Shown in pieces: positions 1 to 13,265 of a stretch of DNA of 64,000 nt. Source of the DNA: Geosiphon pyriformis (lineage: Eukaryota > Glomeromycota > Glomeromycetes > Archaeosporales > Geosiphonaceae). The stretch lies in the NCBI GenBank assembly GCA_016748015.1, contig JAAOMT010000661.1, forward strand, positions 62,001-126,000, read 5' to 3'. How positions within the stretch are numbered: the first letter of the stretch is position 1; each line of letters starts with the position of its first letter. A program made the position numbers and the translations under genes. The notes under the pieces are model-generated. The model was not told where the DNA came from and did not search any database. It saw only the letters and a program-made list of their open reading frames with translations.

Positions 1-120
1 TAAGAAAAATGTCAGTTGTGTTTTTGGTCATTATTTTCATTATTTCGCATGGTAGTCTAACAATACTTGTGTGCCAGCATCAGACTATACCTTTCTAATG
101 ATCAATTTTTAATATCATAT
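1..120. other. Window edge, no gene seen
   Basis: Ordinary AT-rich sequence leading into the tetranucleotide array. No coding or RNA signal is seen. Confidence 0.5.
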
Positions 121-421
121 TACTTACTCACTCACTCACTCACTCACTCACTCACTCACTCACTCACTCACTCACTCACTCACTCACTCACTCACTCACT
201 CACTCACTCACTCACTCACTCACCCACTCACTCACTCACTCACTCACTCACTCACTCACTCACTCACTCACTCACTCACTCACTCACTCACTCACTCACT
301 CACTCACTCACTCACTCACTCACCCACTCACTCACTCACTCACTCACTCACTCACTCACTCACTCACTCACTCACTCACTCACTCACTCACTCACTCACT
401 CACTCACTCACTCACTCACTC
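121..421. repeat. (TCAC)n tetranucleotide microsatellite, about 300 bp
   Basis: About 75 near-perfect copies of the 4-bp unit CTCA/TCAC. The only interruptions seen are two identical CACCCA variants, at about 221 and 321, exactly 100 nt (25 units) apart. This suggests a block duplication inside the array. Because 12 nt make four codons without a stop, the array creates a false open frame of Thr-His-Ser-Leu repeats. Confidence 0.97.
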
Positions 422-2800
422 ATATGATCAAAGGCTTAGTAAAAAACAGAAAACCCAAAAATGCTGTCTATGAATGTGCTTTAAGACTTATCAAAAAAGG
501 TCACAAGGATGATATGATTTAGATGATTTTCACAGTATCAAATAAATCGACTTTATATCTTTCTGAGCCACGAATCTATGAGAAGGTTACTCAGGATGAT
601 TCATAGCCTTTTGAAACTTGCAACTGTAACCCGTATTTTCTTTCATTGGATTTTAATATTGGCCCTGCTTAATAATGATCAATTGAAAGACATTTTACTC
701 TCTTAATCTTAAGTGTATTTCAAGATTTGCTTTTGCTAGTTTCATTCTATGACATTCCGCTAGTCCAACAATGTTAAATAACATTTCTAAACTAAAAATA
801 AACGTAGTTTTTTAGCTAGCTATTATTTGATTTTTTGGGGGCTTCATCAGACAAGCAAGCAACAATTAGAGTGACTTAGTTTGTGCTACAAAATGAATGA
901 GTAGGTTATATGAAAATGATCTAACTTAATTTGGTTGAAGTGGTGGGAATTTTTATTTGCCGAAATAATCATATCAAAAACTTTCCCTTTATAGTTAAAG
1001 GCAGGCTATCTTTAGTTGTTGTTTATCAATAAAAAGATTAGTCATTTCGTGTTCGAAAAATAACAATGGACAGCCTCTTAAACACCGGGATTTTTTTACT
1101 TGTACAATCAATAAAGTTTCCAAATTGCCTCGTCCAACACTCATTTAAGAGAAACGGTTTTTTTTACAACAATTGAAGGTTATTGAATTCACACATATGT
1201 ATAACTGAACAATAAAAAAAAATCTTGAAAATAAATGATTTGAACAGTCTATTTCAAATTCTTATTTATCATATGATAGCTTCTAAGCAGCGAAAAAACA
1301 AACCATTAATGGGAAAAAACATCTGGGGCTTGCAAAGACTTTTTTTTCGCTCATGGGGAACTATATCTCCAAAGCGATTTCAATTTCATTTTTCAAACTA
1401 CTCAAAAACACATGAAAACCTTTCTGAAATGACATAATATGACATGACGAAAAATCTAATAAATTTTCAAAACATTATCCGTCAACATAGGCTCATTGCT
1501 TGAATGTATTAAAAAATGCTGTTGGAATGAATTGATTTATTTCCAAAAAATGCTGCATTTCAGTGAAAATTACTTCAACATCCAAAAATGGTTGCTTTTA
1601 TTACAAAGACCTTTAAAAAAATTTATTTGAATTTTCATGTATAACAAATTGTGCTTTTTCGAGCTCGAAAACCATTACGTACTGAGCCATGTAAAATTTA
1701 AATTTGTATTCCCTAATATCTCGATTCATTTTCGCTTTGATGTTTATATGAAATGTTTTTTTGAACAAATTGAGGTTTTGAACAATCCACATATCTACCT
1801 GCACCTTTCAAATATGCAAGGGGCTGTTTACTCGCGAACGTTCCACAGCCCGAATTTTCAAGTTTCTTGATAGCAATTGGTGATTTAGATAGGTTTTTAT
1901 ATATTTAGTAATTGTAAGATATAACCTCTATAAAAGGACATGAAAAGAATTTTCTTATGGTCAATTTTCAATGTGGTGGGATGATAATACATCAAAAGTA
2001 CTATGAGCATTTGCAAAATTGCTTTTTTTTTTTTTTTTAAAGTTTTAGATTAAAGAGTTAAACAATCTAAATTTGATAATATAATATAATATAAATAAAT
2101 ATGCAAAAGAGATCTTAGCGAGTTTGACAAGAAAAAAACCCATCCTTAACTTATGCATTCCTGGTTGGTGTTTTGATTCACGTGCATATATCCTTAGCTT
2201 GTTACACTGATTTTCAATGCAAACTCACCACAAATATTCAACAATCATGCATCAATATCAGATGCAGTGGAACAAATTAGTGATCAAATACACGGTGATT
2301 TCTATTTTAGTATGAACAAAATATACCACAAAACGTTCATGTTTGGAGTGTAATTCAAAAAAAAAATTGATCAGGAAAGGCATTGAATATCTGCGCGCTG
2401 AACAATGACAATCAATATATTTTAAAGAAATCAACTTGGGTCATTTATAAACGAATTCCTTGATTTATGACCAACATAGTCAAAGTATCATAAAATATAT
2501 CTCAGTGAATGTCAATTGCCTCCCCAGAGCAGAATTACAAACAAGGCTTTAAAATTTCGATTAAGAATTGCATTTTCTTTTTCAATACAAATCTTCCATT
2601 TCTGAATCTAATGGCATATGTTACCTCACTTCATCATTCCTTCGCAGCTAATTTCTTTGTGCTTAAACGCAGAAACATAAGAGAGACAAGCGGTACTGGT
2701 AAATTTTGGCAGCAGTTTTTAAGTGTTTATTTCATAAATATTGAAAATTAAAGAGGACAATTGAACCTTAATCTCCAGCCAATAAATTTTTTGATCAATT

Positions 2801-2831
<31 letters not shown>

Positions 2832-2836
2832 TAACA
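2801..2836. repeat. (TAA)n microsatellite
   Basis: About ten trinucleotide units grading into AAC units, about 490 bp upstream of the first HMG-box gene. Confidence 0.9.
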
Positions 2837-3228
2837 AACAGTTTTGTTTTCATCATCAAAACTTTTTAAACGGATTCGGAAATTTTATTTCCACACACTT
2901 CATTTTTTTTCTTTTCTCTTTTTTTATTGCAAGAATGCATTTCCGTCTGACAAAAAGTTTTAGGCAAACGCAAAAAATTTTAAAAAACATAGCACAAAAT
3001 TTCTTCACATTATGTCATATATTTGTAAGGATGTTATTAAAATATATTAAAAATTTAAAAAAGAACAAAGGCCTGTATCAAAAATTGAATTGAAATCTCG
3101 AACGCATTAAATTGACAAATATAAAAAAGTGATCGCTAAAATTCAACTCTGAAAGTTGTATTAGCGCAGATATTGCAGAACATGACTTTACCATAAAAAT
3201 ACTAGTAAAAAAATCTTTTCTGAAAATT

Positions 3229-3237
3229 TATATAAAG
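3229..3237 (+). promoter_or_regulatory. Putative TATA box of the first HMG-box gene
   Basis: TATATAAAG lies 86 nt before the chosen ATG at 3324, a plausible distance for a fungal core promoter. In such AT-rich DNA chance matches are common, so the call is weak. Confidence 0.3.
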
Positions 3238-3323
3238 ACGCTGTCTAATCTAATTCGAATGTTTTTATCAAGAAAAACTAAACAATTTTTCTCCCCCTAA
3301 AAAAATTGAATAATTTTAATAAG

Positions 3324-4736
3324 ATGCCACCTCTTTTGTCAGAGCAATCGACCAGAGACCATCCTTATCAAAAGTCTTTTAATGATAGTCAATCTTTGTC
3401 GTGCAAGAATAACAATAACAATAACAATAATAACAACAACAACAGCAAAAGCAACATTCCAAATCCTTCAGTTAACATTGTTAAAGCTCACCTTGATACA
3501 ACCGGTGAGAGAGACCAAGTGATAGTTCAGTTAAACGATGGGGTACAAATCGACTTTCCAGTACCAACTTCGAAAGAAATTCGAGATCGTTTTTTTTATC
3601 GTAAGGCCAAATCATCCGATAAACCCGCAAGGCCTCCAAATAAATTTTTCATCTTTCGTACAATGTTTCAAGGCTCCATGGATACTTTTAAGTTACAAGT
3701 TCCCATCGTTTCTGAGCTAGCAAGTCAGGTTTGGAGCAAATCGAGTAAAGAAGTTAAAGAAGTTTTCTCTAAACTTGCAGAAATTGCAAAGAGGGAACAT
3801 GGGGAAATCAATCCTGGCTATGTTTATAAACCACATAGGAAATCAGCACCGGAAAAACAAAATTCTTCAACGTCTAGTGTCCCCTCAAGTGCTCCAGCTT
3901 CTCCAATTTCTCCAACGACCCCATCTCCGTGGTCAGCTCCTTTTCTTCCGATTTCTCTTCCCGATGATTGTTGTTTCTTAAGATATATTTCCTCCGATCA
4001 ATTTGAAAAAATAGAATCACCGACAATGTATTGTTGCGAACAAACCGAAACCTCTACTATTAATTCCTTCGAAGCCCATTATTATGATCAATCGCCAATC
4101 GAATATCAGCAATCATTTGAGAGTTATTTCCCACTCGATTCCGAAGATTATTTTACTAATAGTTTGACCATACCCTTAACAAGTTATGAACCCTATCAGT
4201 CAATATCTTCAGAAGTTTACGAAGCATCAGTTCCATATGATGCGTTAGAGCCTAATTTTGGTTTCGAATTCCCAGCCTCAGTTGCATTTGCCACATATGC
4301 TGACAATTCTACCGAAATACAGACACCAATTTATCCAGCGACTTCGATCAACGAATCTTTTCCAGATTTTGAAAACTATACGACATTTCAAACAGAATGT
4401 CAACAATTAGAACAAGAAGGAAAAATTGAATTAGAGTCACGAATCAAACCAAAAATTTCGAAACGTATGAATATTTCAAAGAAAAAATACCAGCATAATT
4501 CCATAAGCACTGACGTTATAGATTTGGGGGAAGGTCAATTAATTCGATCCATTTCAAATTCACCCAAGACACCCCCAATTGACTTTCACAATACATCGAA
4601 TCCAAAAATAACTAGTCATGATTCTTTCATGTCACTAACGAGAATATTACCCGATTTTCTCGAAACTGAAGAAGTAACTAAAACTGTAAATTCATGGCTT
4701 AAAACAGAAGGGTTTTGTGAAAAAATTAAAAATTAA
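3324..4736 (+). CDS. MATA_HMG-type HMG-box transcription factor (divergent)
   Basis: Single-exon, 470-aa putative nuclear DNA-binding regulator. I start at the ATG at 3324; the open frame begins slightly earlier, at a TTG at 3306. Residues 29-40 are a poly-Asn run encoded by AAT/AAC repeats. The HMG box is at about residues 102-172. It begins with ARPPNKFFIFR, carries the helix-2 motif VSELASQVWSKSSKEVKEVF and ends GEINPGYVYKPHRK, with the conserved Pro-Pro-Asn, Trp and Tyr-Lys-Pro landmarks. This is the divergent MATA_HMG type that is highly multiplied in Glomeromycotina, some members of which have been proposed as mating-type regulators. The tail is rich in Ser, Pro, Tyr and acidic residues and may be an activation region. 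The gene lies near the left edge of the AT desert. The family call is firm; target genes and any mating role are unknown. Confidence 0.9.
   Translation: MPPLLSEQSTRDHPYQKSFNDSQSLSCKNNNNNNNNNNNNSKSNIPNPSVNIVKAHLDTTGERDQVIVQLNDGVQIDFPVPTSKEIRDRFFYRKAKSSDKPARPPNKFFIFRTMFQGSMDTFKLQVPIVSELASQVWSKSSKEVKEVFSKLAEIAKREHGEINPGYVYKPHRKSAPEKQNSSTSSVPSSAPASPISPTTPSPWSAPFLPISLPDDCCFLRYISSDQFEKIESPTMYCCEQTETSTINSFEAHYYDQSPIEYQQSFESYFPLDSEDYFTNSLTIPLTSYEPYQSISSEVYEASVPYDALEPNFGFEFPASVAFATYADNSTEIQTPIYPATSINESFPDFENYTTFQTECQQLEQEGKIELESRIKPKISKRMNISKKKYQHNSISTDVIDLGEGQLIRSISNSPKTPPIDFHNTSNPKITSHDSFMSLTRILPDFLETEEVTKTVNSWLKTEGFCEKIKN
3410..3446 (+). repeat. AAT/AAC trinucleotide run encoding poly-Asn
   Basis: In-frame Asn codon repeat giving 12 consecutive Asn residues near the N-terminus of the first HMG-box protein. 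It is probably length-variable. Confidence 0.9.
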
Positions 4737-4738
4737 AC

Positions 4739-4774
4739 AAATGCCACATTTAAAAACATTAATCAATGGCATTT
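4739..4774 (+). terminator. Small inverted repeat just after the first HMG-box stop codon
   Basis: AAATGCCA (4739-4746) and TGGCATTT (4767-4774) form an 8-bp perfect stem with a 20-nt loop, starting 3 nt after the stop codon. It could be a 3' UTR structure. Function is unproven, and such stems occur by chance. Confidence 0.3.
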
Positions 4775-6100
4775 TTTAGGATAGGAGGAGCTTGTTTAAG
4801 CCATTTTAATATTATCATAAGCTTTTATGAAAATAAGCCAGACTAAATATGATTACTATGATATTTTTGCAATTAGCACTATGTTTTGATATGAACTGGT
4901 GGATTATGAGAAAATTTCAGTTTTCTCGAAAAACACCAAATGTTTCAATTAATTAATTTTTCCATTTAAAGTTTCAACCAATTAAATATTAGAAGAGACA
5001 TTTTATAAAAAAAATATGATGACTTTGATTCAATTGCAAAATTTTTCTGGAAAATTACGTATCCTCAGAAAGGTACAATTGCAAGTGATTGTTATCTAAA
5101 GTTCTGTTGGTGAAGTTTTGTAAAATTGTAGCATTCTGAATTCAATAGCAAAAATTTTCGATAAAGTATATGTTACTTGAAGTTTAAAATGCTATTGCTG
5201 TTGAATTAGGAACTTTGAATTATATTCTGAAGATACTACTTTGTTGTAATATTTAATTACAAAATGAAACAATATATTCAAAAAAAATTCATGTACCTTC
5301 CTATAACATGCATATGAATCAATAACAAACGAGAGCTTATGCATTCACTTTTTGAAAAATGACCTCATAGTCAAACCAATTTGTAATCATTCAGCGATCC
5401 CGTTTTTTGTATATTGTTCTCTTTAATGAGTAGGCATAGGTTGGTAAAAAATGTTCAAAACCGATCATGAGGTCAAAATTTTGCAAAATTCTATTGCCAA
5501 TTGAGAATTTCAAAATATTAGAGTCACCATTAAAACAATCATTTCAATCCGCAGAAATTGTACCCAATGAAAAATGATTTAAGTGGTGAACAATAACGAG
5601 TCCGATCCAAATTCCCAGTTTAATAAGAAGATAATCTGAAAACATCATTAGAAAAGCCGGAACAACTTGGGCAAATGACACCTGTATTTCATATGGCAGC
5701 AAAGATTTTATCACAGTTATTTTTCATCTAGAATTTTGCTACAATTATAATCCCAATTTATGATAATAAAAGCAATAATGGAATAATCCGAACAATGTAG
5801 ATGAAAGTTCTCAAATTTTGCGGAATCTGCCAGATCTATTCATTTGCTTTTGTTAGCAAAATAGGGTTTTAATATTGCTTAACATGGTGTTGTGGTTTTT
5901 GGAATCAATTGTAGTGTTACTTAAATACATAAGAATCAATAATGGTTTTAACTAATTAAGGAAAGTTTTGCGAATCTAAATCAGCAAAAAAAATTATAGC
6001 TATTTACACATAGAAATATTCATTGTTATGCTACAAATTACGTTTTAACAATTGAAAAATTTAATTGAGTTATTTAGAAAATATTTCTAAAAAATATTTG
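4775..6100. other. Intergenic, ordinary composition
   Basis: Non-coding sequence with moderate G+C for this window. No gene or RNA is recognised. Composition falls gradually after about 6,100 into the AT desert. Confidence 0.5.
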
Positions 6101-8033
6101 AAATTAACTAAAAAGTTGTTCATATTTATTATAAAAGAATCTTCAATAAATTGTTTTGCACGTGAAAAATATATTAATTATTATTTTTTAAATTTTTATA
6201 TATTTATTTATATATTATTTGAGTAAAAAAGGGTCAAAAATATAATTGCATATAAGTTCTATATTAGGTGATATTCTTGTCTCATTTAAAAATAAGTTAC
6301 TGCATAAAAATATTTTTTAAGATATTAAATAAATTGAAGAATTACATAAACTAATTTTTTTCATTGGATAATAATTGTAAAGTGTCTTAAATTTTGAATG
6401 ATATAAGTTTTTCAAATCAAGGCAAGTATTAAAAATACAATATTAATTGAGAAAAATTGGTATTTCTAAAATTCAATCAAAAAAGATATTTCACCATAAA
6501 TGAAAAAGAGTTTCTTTAAATCATTGAAATTTAGTTGCAATCCTAAATTTTATAATTATATATCTTAAATAAATTTTTTACTTTCCAAATGTGAAATTTG
6601 TCATTAATCATTAATAAAATTTAATAATAACCTTTTGGTTGTTTTAATAGATTTATTCAAAAGGAAATTTTCGGAAAATATATTTCATGTAGGTAATAAA
6701 AATTGAGTTATTAATAAAAAATGAGAAAAATATAATTTAAAATGAAATTAATATTTTAAACATTATTCAAATTCTGAAAAGAGAATATTATTTATTATCA
6801 TTAAAAATATATCTCGTAAAATATAATCATAAAAAAGTTGAGATATAAAACCAAGATGTTTTTATTGATGTTAATTTACATACTATAATTCTAGCTGTAA
6901 TTGTATAATGCTGATCAAATTAAATAAAAATTTAACCAGATACATATTTTTGTCAATTCTGAACCTAATTATATCTATTGAAATAATTGCAGTCTTTATT
7001 CTTGAGACTTGGATAAAATATAATTATTATTATTATTTAATAAACTTTAATTTAATTTGATATAAAATCAAACAGTTTAACAAATATTTATTTAATAAAA
7101 AAAATCTTAACCAAATTAAAAAATATATTTAAGATTAATAAGCAGTAGTTGGTATATATATATGTTAAAAAAAATATATTTGATTTTTGTTTTTTTGGTA
7201 AAAAAACTTGAACATAATTAATAAATAATATTGTTTTTATTTTTTTTTAATGCTATTTTTCATGTAATATATTTGCAAATATTAAATTTTTTTGTGTGTT
7301 TTGAAAAATTTAAAATTATATTTTATTAATTTAAAATACAGTTTTATTAATCTTATAAAACAAGTAAATAAGTTAATAAAAAACTTAAATACATTTATAT
7401 TAATAAGTTTTGTTTTAAATATAAATTATTAATAGCTCTTTTTAAGCAAAATTAATTAAATAATATAATAATAATAATAATAAATTTAGTTATATTTATT
7501 AATAATTAAACTACTAATAAAAAAATTGATCAAATTAAAAAACTATTAATTATAATAAATAAAACAATAAATAATCTTGGTTTATCTTTAAAAGTTAATA
7601 ATTTATCTTTTTAATTGCAAAACAAAATAATATTGTAAGATAAAATTTAAAAATAAATAATTTGGTATTTATTATTATTAAAACAAAGTTAAAGAATTGT
7701 ATTAAATCTTAAATTATAATAAATTTAAAAAATTAAGTTTTTACTTTTGTTTTAAAGTTGTAATTATTTTAAACAATTAAGTTTTTATTAATTTATTTGT
7801 TATTTAATAATAAGCTTTTAATTATAATTTTAGGTTTTTATATATAGACTTCTTTAATTATTAAATTAAAATAAACTAATTAAAACAGTTAATAATAATT
7901 TGTTTGTAATTTTAAGTAATAATTTCAATAAGAATAACATTAATTATATTTTATTAATAAATTTCTATTAATATTATAACTAAATAAATAAAATATTAAT
8001 TACAAAATTATTTTTTTATATAATTAATAATAT

Positions 8034-8117
8034 AATTATTAATTTAGTTATTAACTTGGTCATTAACTTAATTATTAACTAAATTATTAATATAATTACT
8101 AATTTAATTATTAAAAA
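8034..8117. repeat. Degenerate 12-bp tandem repeat, 7 units
   Basis: Seven consecutive 12-nt units related to AATTATTAACTT, for example AGTTATTAACTT, GGTCATTAACTT and AATTACTAATTT. In one plus frame they read as an Asn-Leu-Val-Ile-like repeat. This is probably a relic of a coding minisatellite in an eroded element. Confidence 0.6.
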
Positions 8118-11100
8118 TATATAAACAAAATTTTTTAAAGTTATAGAAAAAAGCATTTATATTTAAATCTATATTTAAATTAATACTATAATATCAATTT
8201 TTTATTTTTTTTTACTATTTTTTTTTTCTTGATTTGTATAATTAATATTTAATATTAAATTCTAAAAGTGTTAATATAAAATATAGAATTATATTAGTGT
8301 ATTATCTTTTATTAATAATATAAACTATCTTTTTACTTTCAAATTTTCTTGTTATCTTTGAAAAAAATAGCAATTGTAATATTTATGAGACTAATTTTAC
8401 ATATAAAATCTTTACTAATTTAATTTATTTATTAATTAAATTATTCTTTTATTAATTTTTAAAGATTTGGTATTTAAAAATTTAGTTAATTTATTTTTAT
8501 TTTTTACTTATAAATATTTTTATAATAAATAAAAATATTAGAGCTTATTATTAATTAATATAAATTCAAGATATTATAATTGTTTAGAATTATTTTTAGT
8601 TTATTTTATTACAATTAATAAAATTTAATATTGGTTTTTTATTTTTTTAATAAGTTAACAATTTATAATAAAAATAATTTTTACAATATAATTTGTTTTT
8701 TATCAAGCTAATATAATATTAAATTATTTTATTATAATAAATTATTTGTTATAATATTAAATTATGTTTTACAATAATCAAATTATTTTTGTGTTTTTTT
8801 TTAGCTTTTAAACTAACAATAATTTCTAAAATAATAAAAAATAAAATTAAAAAATAATATTCTGCAAATAAATATAATTAAAAACAATTAATTTAAGCAA
8901 ATAAAAATACAATTATGCTAATTATATTTGGTATTAAAAGAATAATTTGCAAAAATACTTGTTAAAAATAATAATAAAAAATTTAATTTATAAATTATTA
9001 GCATAGAAAATAATTTTATTTGAATAAAAAAATAAAAATAAAAAATTATTTAATTTATTTTAATTAGAATCTTTTTAATTATAGTTAAAATTATTCTAAG
9101 TTGTTTTTTTATAAGCTAAAATTATTTATATATATACATTTTTTTATTTTATAATATAGTTTTTAAAAGCTTGCAATTTTTTATATTATTTTATAATTGC
9201 TAATTATAATTTGTTATTATATGTTATTTTATATTATTGTTAATTATTTTGTGTTATTATTAGTTTTATTTTATTGTATATTATTTTGTATTATTATATA
9301 TTATTATATTTTTTTTATATAATAACAGATAAATTTAAAAAACTAAAAAAAATAAGAATCTAAATATTATATAAGTTTTTATTTATAAAATTATGTGTAT
9401 AATAATAATATTTAATAAAATTACAAATTTAAGAATTTTTTTAACAATAACAATTATTAAACAACATATATTGTTACATATATAATTATTAACTATAATG
9501 TATATATAAATATAAAAACTATTTCAAAATTTGAAAAAAATAAAAAATTGCAAACAAAATATTTAAAACAAAAAAAATATTGTTATTCTCATTTGTTTTT
9601 AAGCAAAAATTAGCTTAATAAATTTTATTAAAAACACAAAAAATAAAACCAGCAAAAAACCAAAACTAAATTATTATATTAAGCTAAAAAATTTTAATTG
9701 GTTATTAAAAATATGTAGTATTTAAAAACTCAATTTTAAAAAGCAAATATAAAAAAATTATTTAAAGCATTTATGTAATAAAACATAATTAAAATAATTT
9801 ATTAGAATTATTGTAAAAAAATATTTTCAAACAATATAATAACTTTTATTATTTGTTTAATACTATAATAAAAACAAAGTCAGATGATAAATTAATTAAT
9901 TTTAATTAGAAAACATATAATATAAAATATTAAAAAACGTGTTTTAAAAAACATAAATAATAAATATTAATTATAAACATATAAAAAAATTATAAAGATA
10001 GTATAACTTAAATGTTAATAATAAGTATTAAAATATTATTATTATTATTTTACAATAAAAAATTAATATATTAGCTTAAAAATATAATATAATATAAAAA
10101 TACCAGAAATTTTAAAAATATTTGAAAGAATTTTTAAAACTTTAAAAATACCAAAAAATTTTAAAATATTAAAAATGTTAAGAATATTAAAAATAAATAA
10201 ATTATATTATTAGAAATAAATACATAATTATAATAATAAAAAAGGAAAAAAAATTCAAAAACTTATTGAAAAATCTAAATTATTTTAATAAAAACTATTT
10301 TGTTATTTAAAAAACCTATAAATTATATTTATTCTTATTAATACTTATTTTATTTAAATAGCTTCTAAAATAACAGATATTAAAAACATTATAATTAAAT
10401 TCTATTATACTAAATTAAAACTTTTAATTATAATTATTAATAAAATTTTATTTCTATTTTTTTATTGTTTAAATTTTTGGTTTTATTAAATTAATTTATT
10501 AAAAAAAATAACTATTAAAATTATAATATTAAGAATAATCTAATAAAAAAATAAAAAGCTAAAACATAAAATTAAATAATAAAAAATAAATAATTTATCA
10601 AAAAGATAATAAACACCAAAATAAACCAGTTATTATAAAAAAGTAAAACACCAAATATTATTAATTATCTATTTATTAAATTTTTGTTTTTTGTACAAAA
10701 AATTTTAAATAAAAATTTTCAGATTTATTAAAGTTTTTAAATCTTATCAAAAATTAACAACACTAAATTATAAAATATAATTCAACAAGTAACTATTTAT
10801 GTACAGAAAGAACATAAGTTATACTTAATTTAAAATTTTATATGATTGTATTTTTTTAAGTAGTGGTTGAACTGTACTCATTAAATACAATAAAAAAAAA
10901 TAATTCAATATATTTATTTATAATAATAAGTATTTAAAGTATAAAAAAAGACATATAAAAAAAATTAGCTATTTACGATAAAACTATAATAAAAAATTAG
11001 TTTAATATAAAATTAATATTTTTTTAAGCTAAAAAATTTGTATTTTATATTAAATTTACATATTATATTAAATTGCCTAATTAATATATTATTTTTTTAG

Positions 11101-12100
11101 AAATTAATAATTTAAATAATTAAATTTAAATAAACAAATTTAAAACTTTAATTATATATTAATAATATTAATTATAATCATAATTAACTTAATTAAAACA
11201 AATTAATTAATTATATTTTTTAATAATTATTTTTGAACAATAATTACAAATTTAAAATATTAAATTATATAAATAAGAATATAAAAAAATTTTGAAACAT
11301 AATAAAGTATGTTATTATTAACCTATATATATTTAATTTAAAAGTAAAAACTTTTTGTCTCTTTAATTTTATAATTATAATTAAAACAAAAAATAAAAAG
11401 ACTGTACTTAATATTTTTTCTAAAATATTTAATAAAGTTTTAATTAAAAAAGTTTTTTTTGTTGTAAAAACTGCTAAACAAAGTACTTTAAAAGTTTTTT
11501 CTCTAAGTAATAATAATAAAAAGCTATTTTTAATAGTCATTAAAGTTTTTTACCAGTTAAGATTCTCTCAAAAAGACATATTTAAATTAGTTTTAGTATT
11601 GTTTCTATTTTTAATAAAAATGAAAACAATTATTTGCTTTTGCTATTATTATATTAAATATTTTGTAATTTTAAATAAAATTTTGAATAGAATTTTTATT
11701 GTATTATTCAGCATATTATCTAAAATAAGCCAATATTATATTGTCAAATATAATATTTTTTAGCAAATTTTTGCCAGTTTTAAAAACAAAACAACAGTTT
11801 TTTATTAGATTATTTGTTTTTAAAAACTAGATTAACTAAATAGAAACTAATTTATTATTACTTTTTTTGGTTTTTGGTATTGCTATTAGTGGTATTTGGG
11901 AAATTATAACTAGTTATTAAATATTTGCTGAATAAATAATTTCTATTTTGTTTAGTACTATTTTTAAAATTAAATTGGCTTATGTTAAAGCTTTTTTTCA
12001 ATTTATATATGGTTTTTTAAATGTAAAATTAGTTGTAAAAAACAATATAAAGCTTTTTTATATGAAATTTGCTTCTTAATAATCTCTAGAAACTGTATTT

Positions 12101-13265
12101 TTGATTAAACTTGAAAGCTTTATTTATTTGACTACTTTTAAGATTGCCAAATTTTTGGTGATTTTTGAATTAGATTTTTTTTTGGTTGCTGTTATATTGT
12201 ATAATATGCTTTTGGGTGTATTTGTTACTAATATTAAAATAGTACTTGATATGTTTAAAAAAGTTACTTATATTGTACTAAAGTCTGTTAATATTTGGCA
12301 AAACATGATTATTTACTTTAAAAATTTAAATACTATTGTATCTGCTTTGAATTATTGGTCAGATTTATTAGATAAAAATAGTATTAAAATCTTTTTTTTA
12401 ATAAATCAAAATAAGATTATTCTGTTTTATGATATGTTTAAGATCAAGTTTGTCAATTTTTTCTTTGGTTGTATTGTTTATAAAATTAATAATATAATTT
12501 TTTAAGTTGGTAATCAGACTTGTTTTATTCTTAGTTTTTTCTGGTTATATTTGGTTTACAAAATAATTTAGATTTTATTATTATTAATACTTTAAAAAAA
12601 TATTATATTTAATGAGAAATTTTTAGATGCTAATGCTGTTTTAGATATTAAAGCTTAAATTATTTAACTGTTAATTGTAAAGTGTTTTTATCTTTTTTTT
12701 TAAAACTTTCAAGACTTTTATGCTTTATTTTATTAGTATTAAATCTTATGTTAAAACTACTGCTTTTGTATTTTCTAGTTTTTCAATTGGTTTTGCTTTT
12801 TTTAATAATATAATAACTGATATTTCTGTGGTTTTTTCTTGGTTGGCTTCTTTGAAATCTGATTTGGTTAATTTTTTTTAATTAAATCTATTAATAAGCC
12901 AGTTAGATTTTTGGTTACTGTATTTAAACAATTTATTAATAATAATTTGGTTTTAAGTAATGTATTTGGTTTTAGAGTTAATAAAATTTTAGAATATATA
13001 AATATCTTTAGTAAAGTAGCTAATAAGTTGAAATAGAAGATAGTTGCTTTAAAAATTAAATATAATTATAAAACATTGATATATCTGGTTTTTACATGAA
13101 TTTATTTGTAATTAATAATAATATGTTTTTTAATTTAATATTACTATAAGAATATGAACTTATTAATATTAAAATTAATGCTTTAAAAACGGCTAAATAG
13201 CTGGTTGAATTGATTAATAATAATACTATATTGTTTAAAATTGTTTAAAAAATGTTTTTTTTTGA
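12101..13265 (+). pseudogene. AT-mutated relic of LINE ORF1 (RRM-like and downstream part)
   Basis: The frame at 12101-12505 and beyond aligns without gaps, over 93 codons (12251-12529), to about residues 276-368 of the intact ORF1 on the minus strand at 20455-22398. I count about 16 identities. They fall on landmarks: Trp-Gln near the end of the RRM-like fold (relic IWQN, intact LWQK), Trp-Ser-x-Leu-x-x-Lys-x-Ser 20 residues later (relic YWSDLLDKNS, intact RWSVLMGKDS), a single Asp, and Gly/Tyr/Gly-x-x-Thr positions across a TAA (12503-12505). Most substitutions run from Gly/Glu/Ala/Arg towards Asp/Lys/Ile/Asn/Phe, as C:G to T:A decay would give. Further in-frame pieces (for example about 12,960-13,030 and 13,160-13,220) look like the coiled-coil tail but are weaker. 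No function remains. Confidence 0.65.

Larger units (their letters stand above)
422..3323. other. Intergenic, no supported gene
   Basis: AT-rich non-coding sequence of ordinary composition for this window. Short open frames (1225-1437, 2509-2751, 2761-3093 and an overlapping pair at 1613-1870) match no family I recognise, overlap on both strands or run through simple repeats. A (TAA)n tract lies at 2801-2836. Confidence 0.55.

Noticed and set aside
67-522. 151-codon open frame with Thr-His-Ser-Leu repeats
   Set aside because: Created by the (TCAC)n array, whose 12-nt period lacks stops; no domain, no ATG start and no support outside the repeat.
11265-11540. 91-codon minus-strand open frame in the AT desert
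   Set aside because: Leu/Ile/Phe/Lys-rich with no motif, as expected from A/T-only DNA; the plus strand is the likelier sense of the nearby relic.
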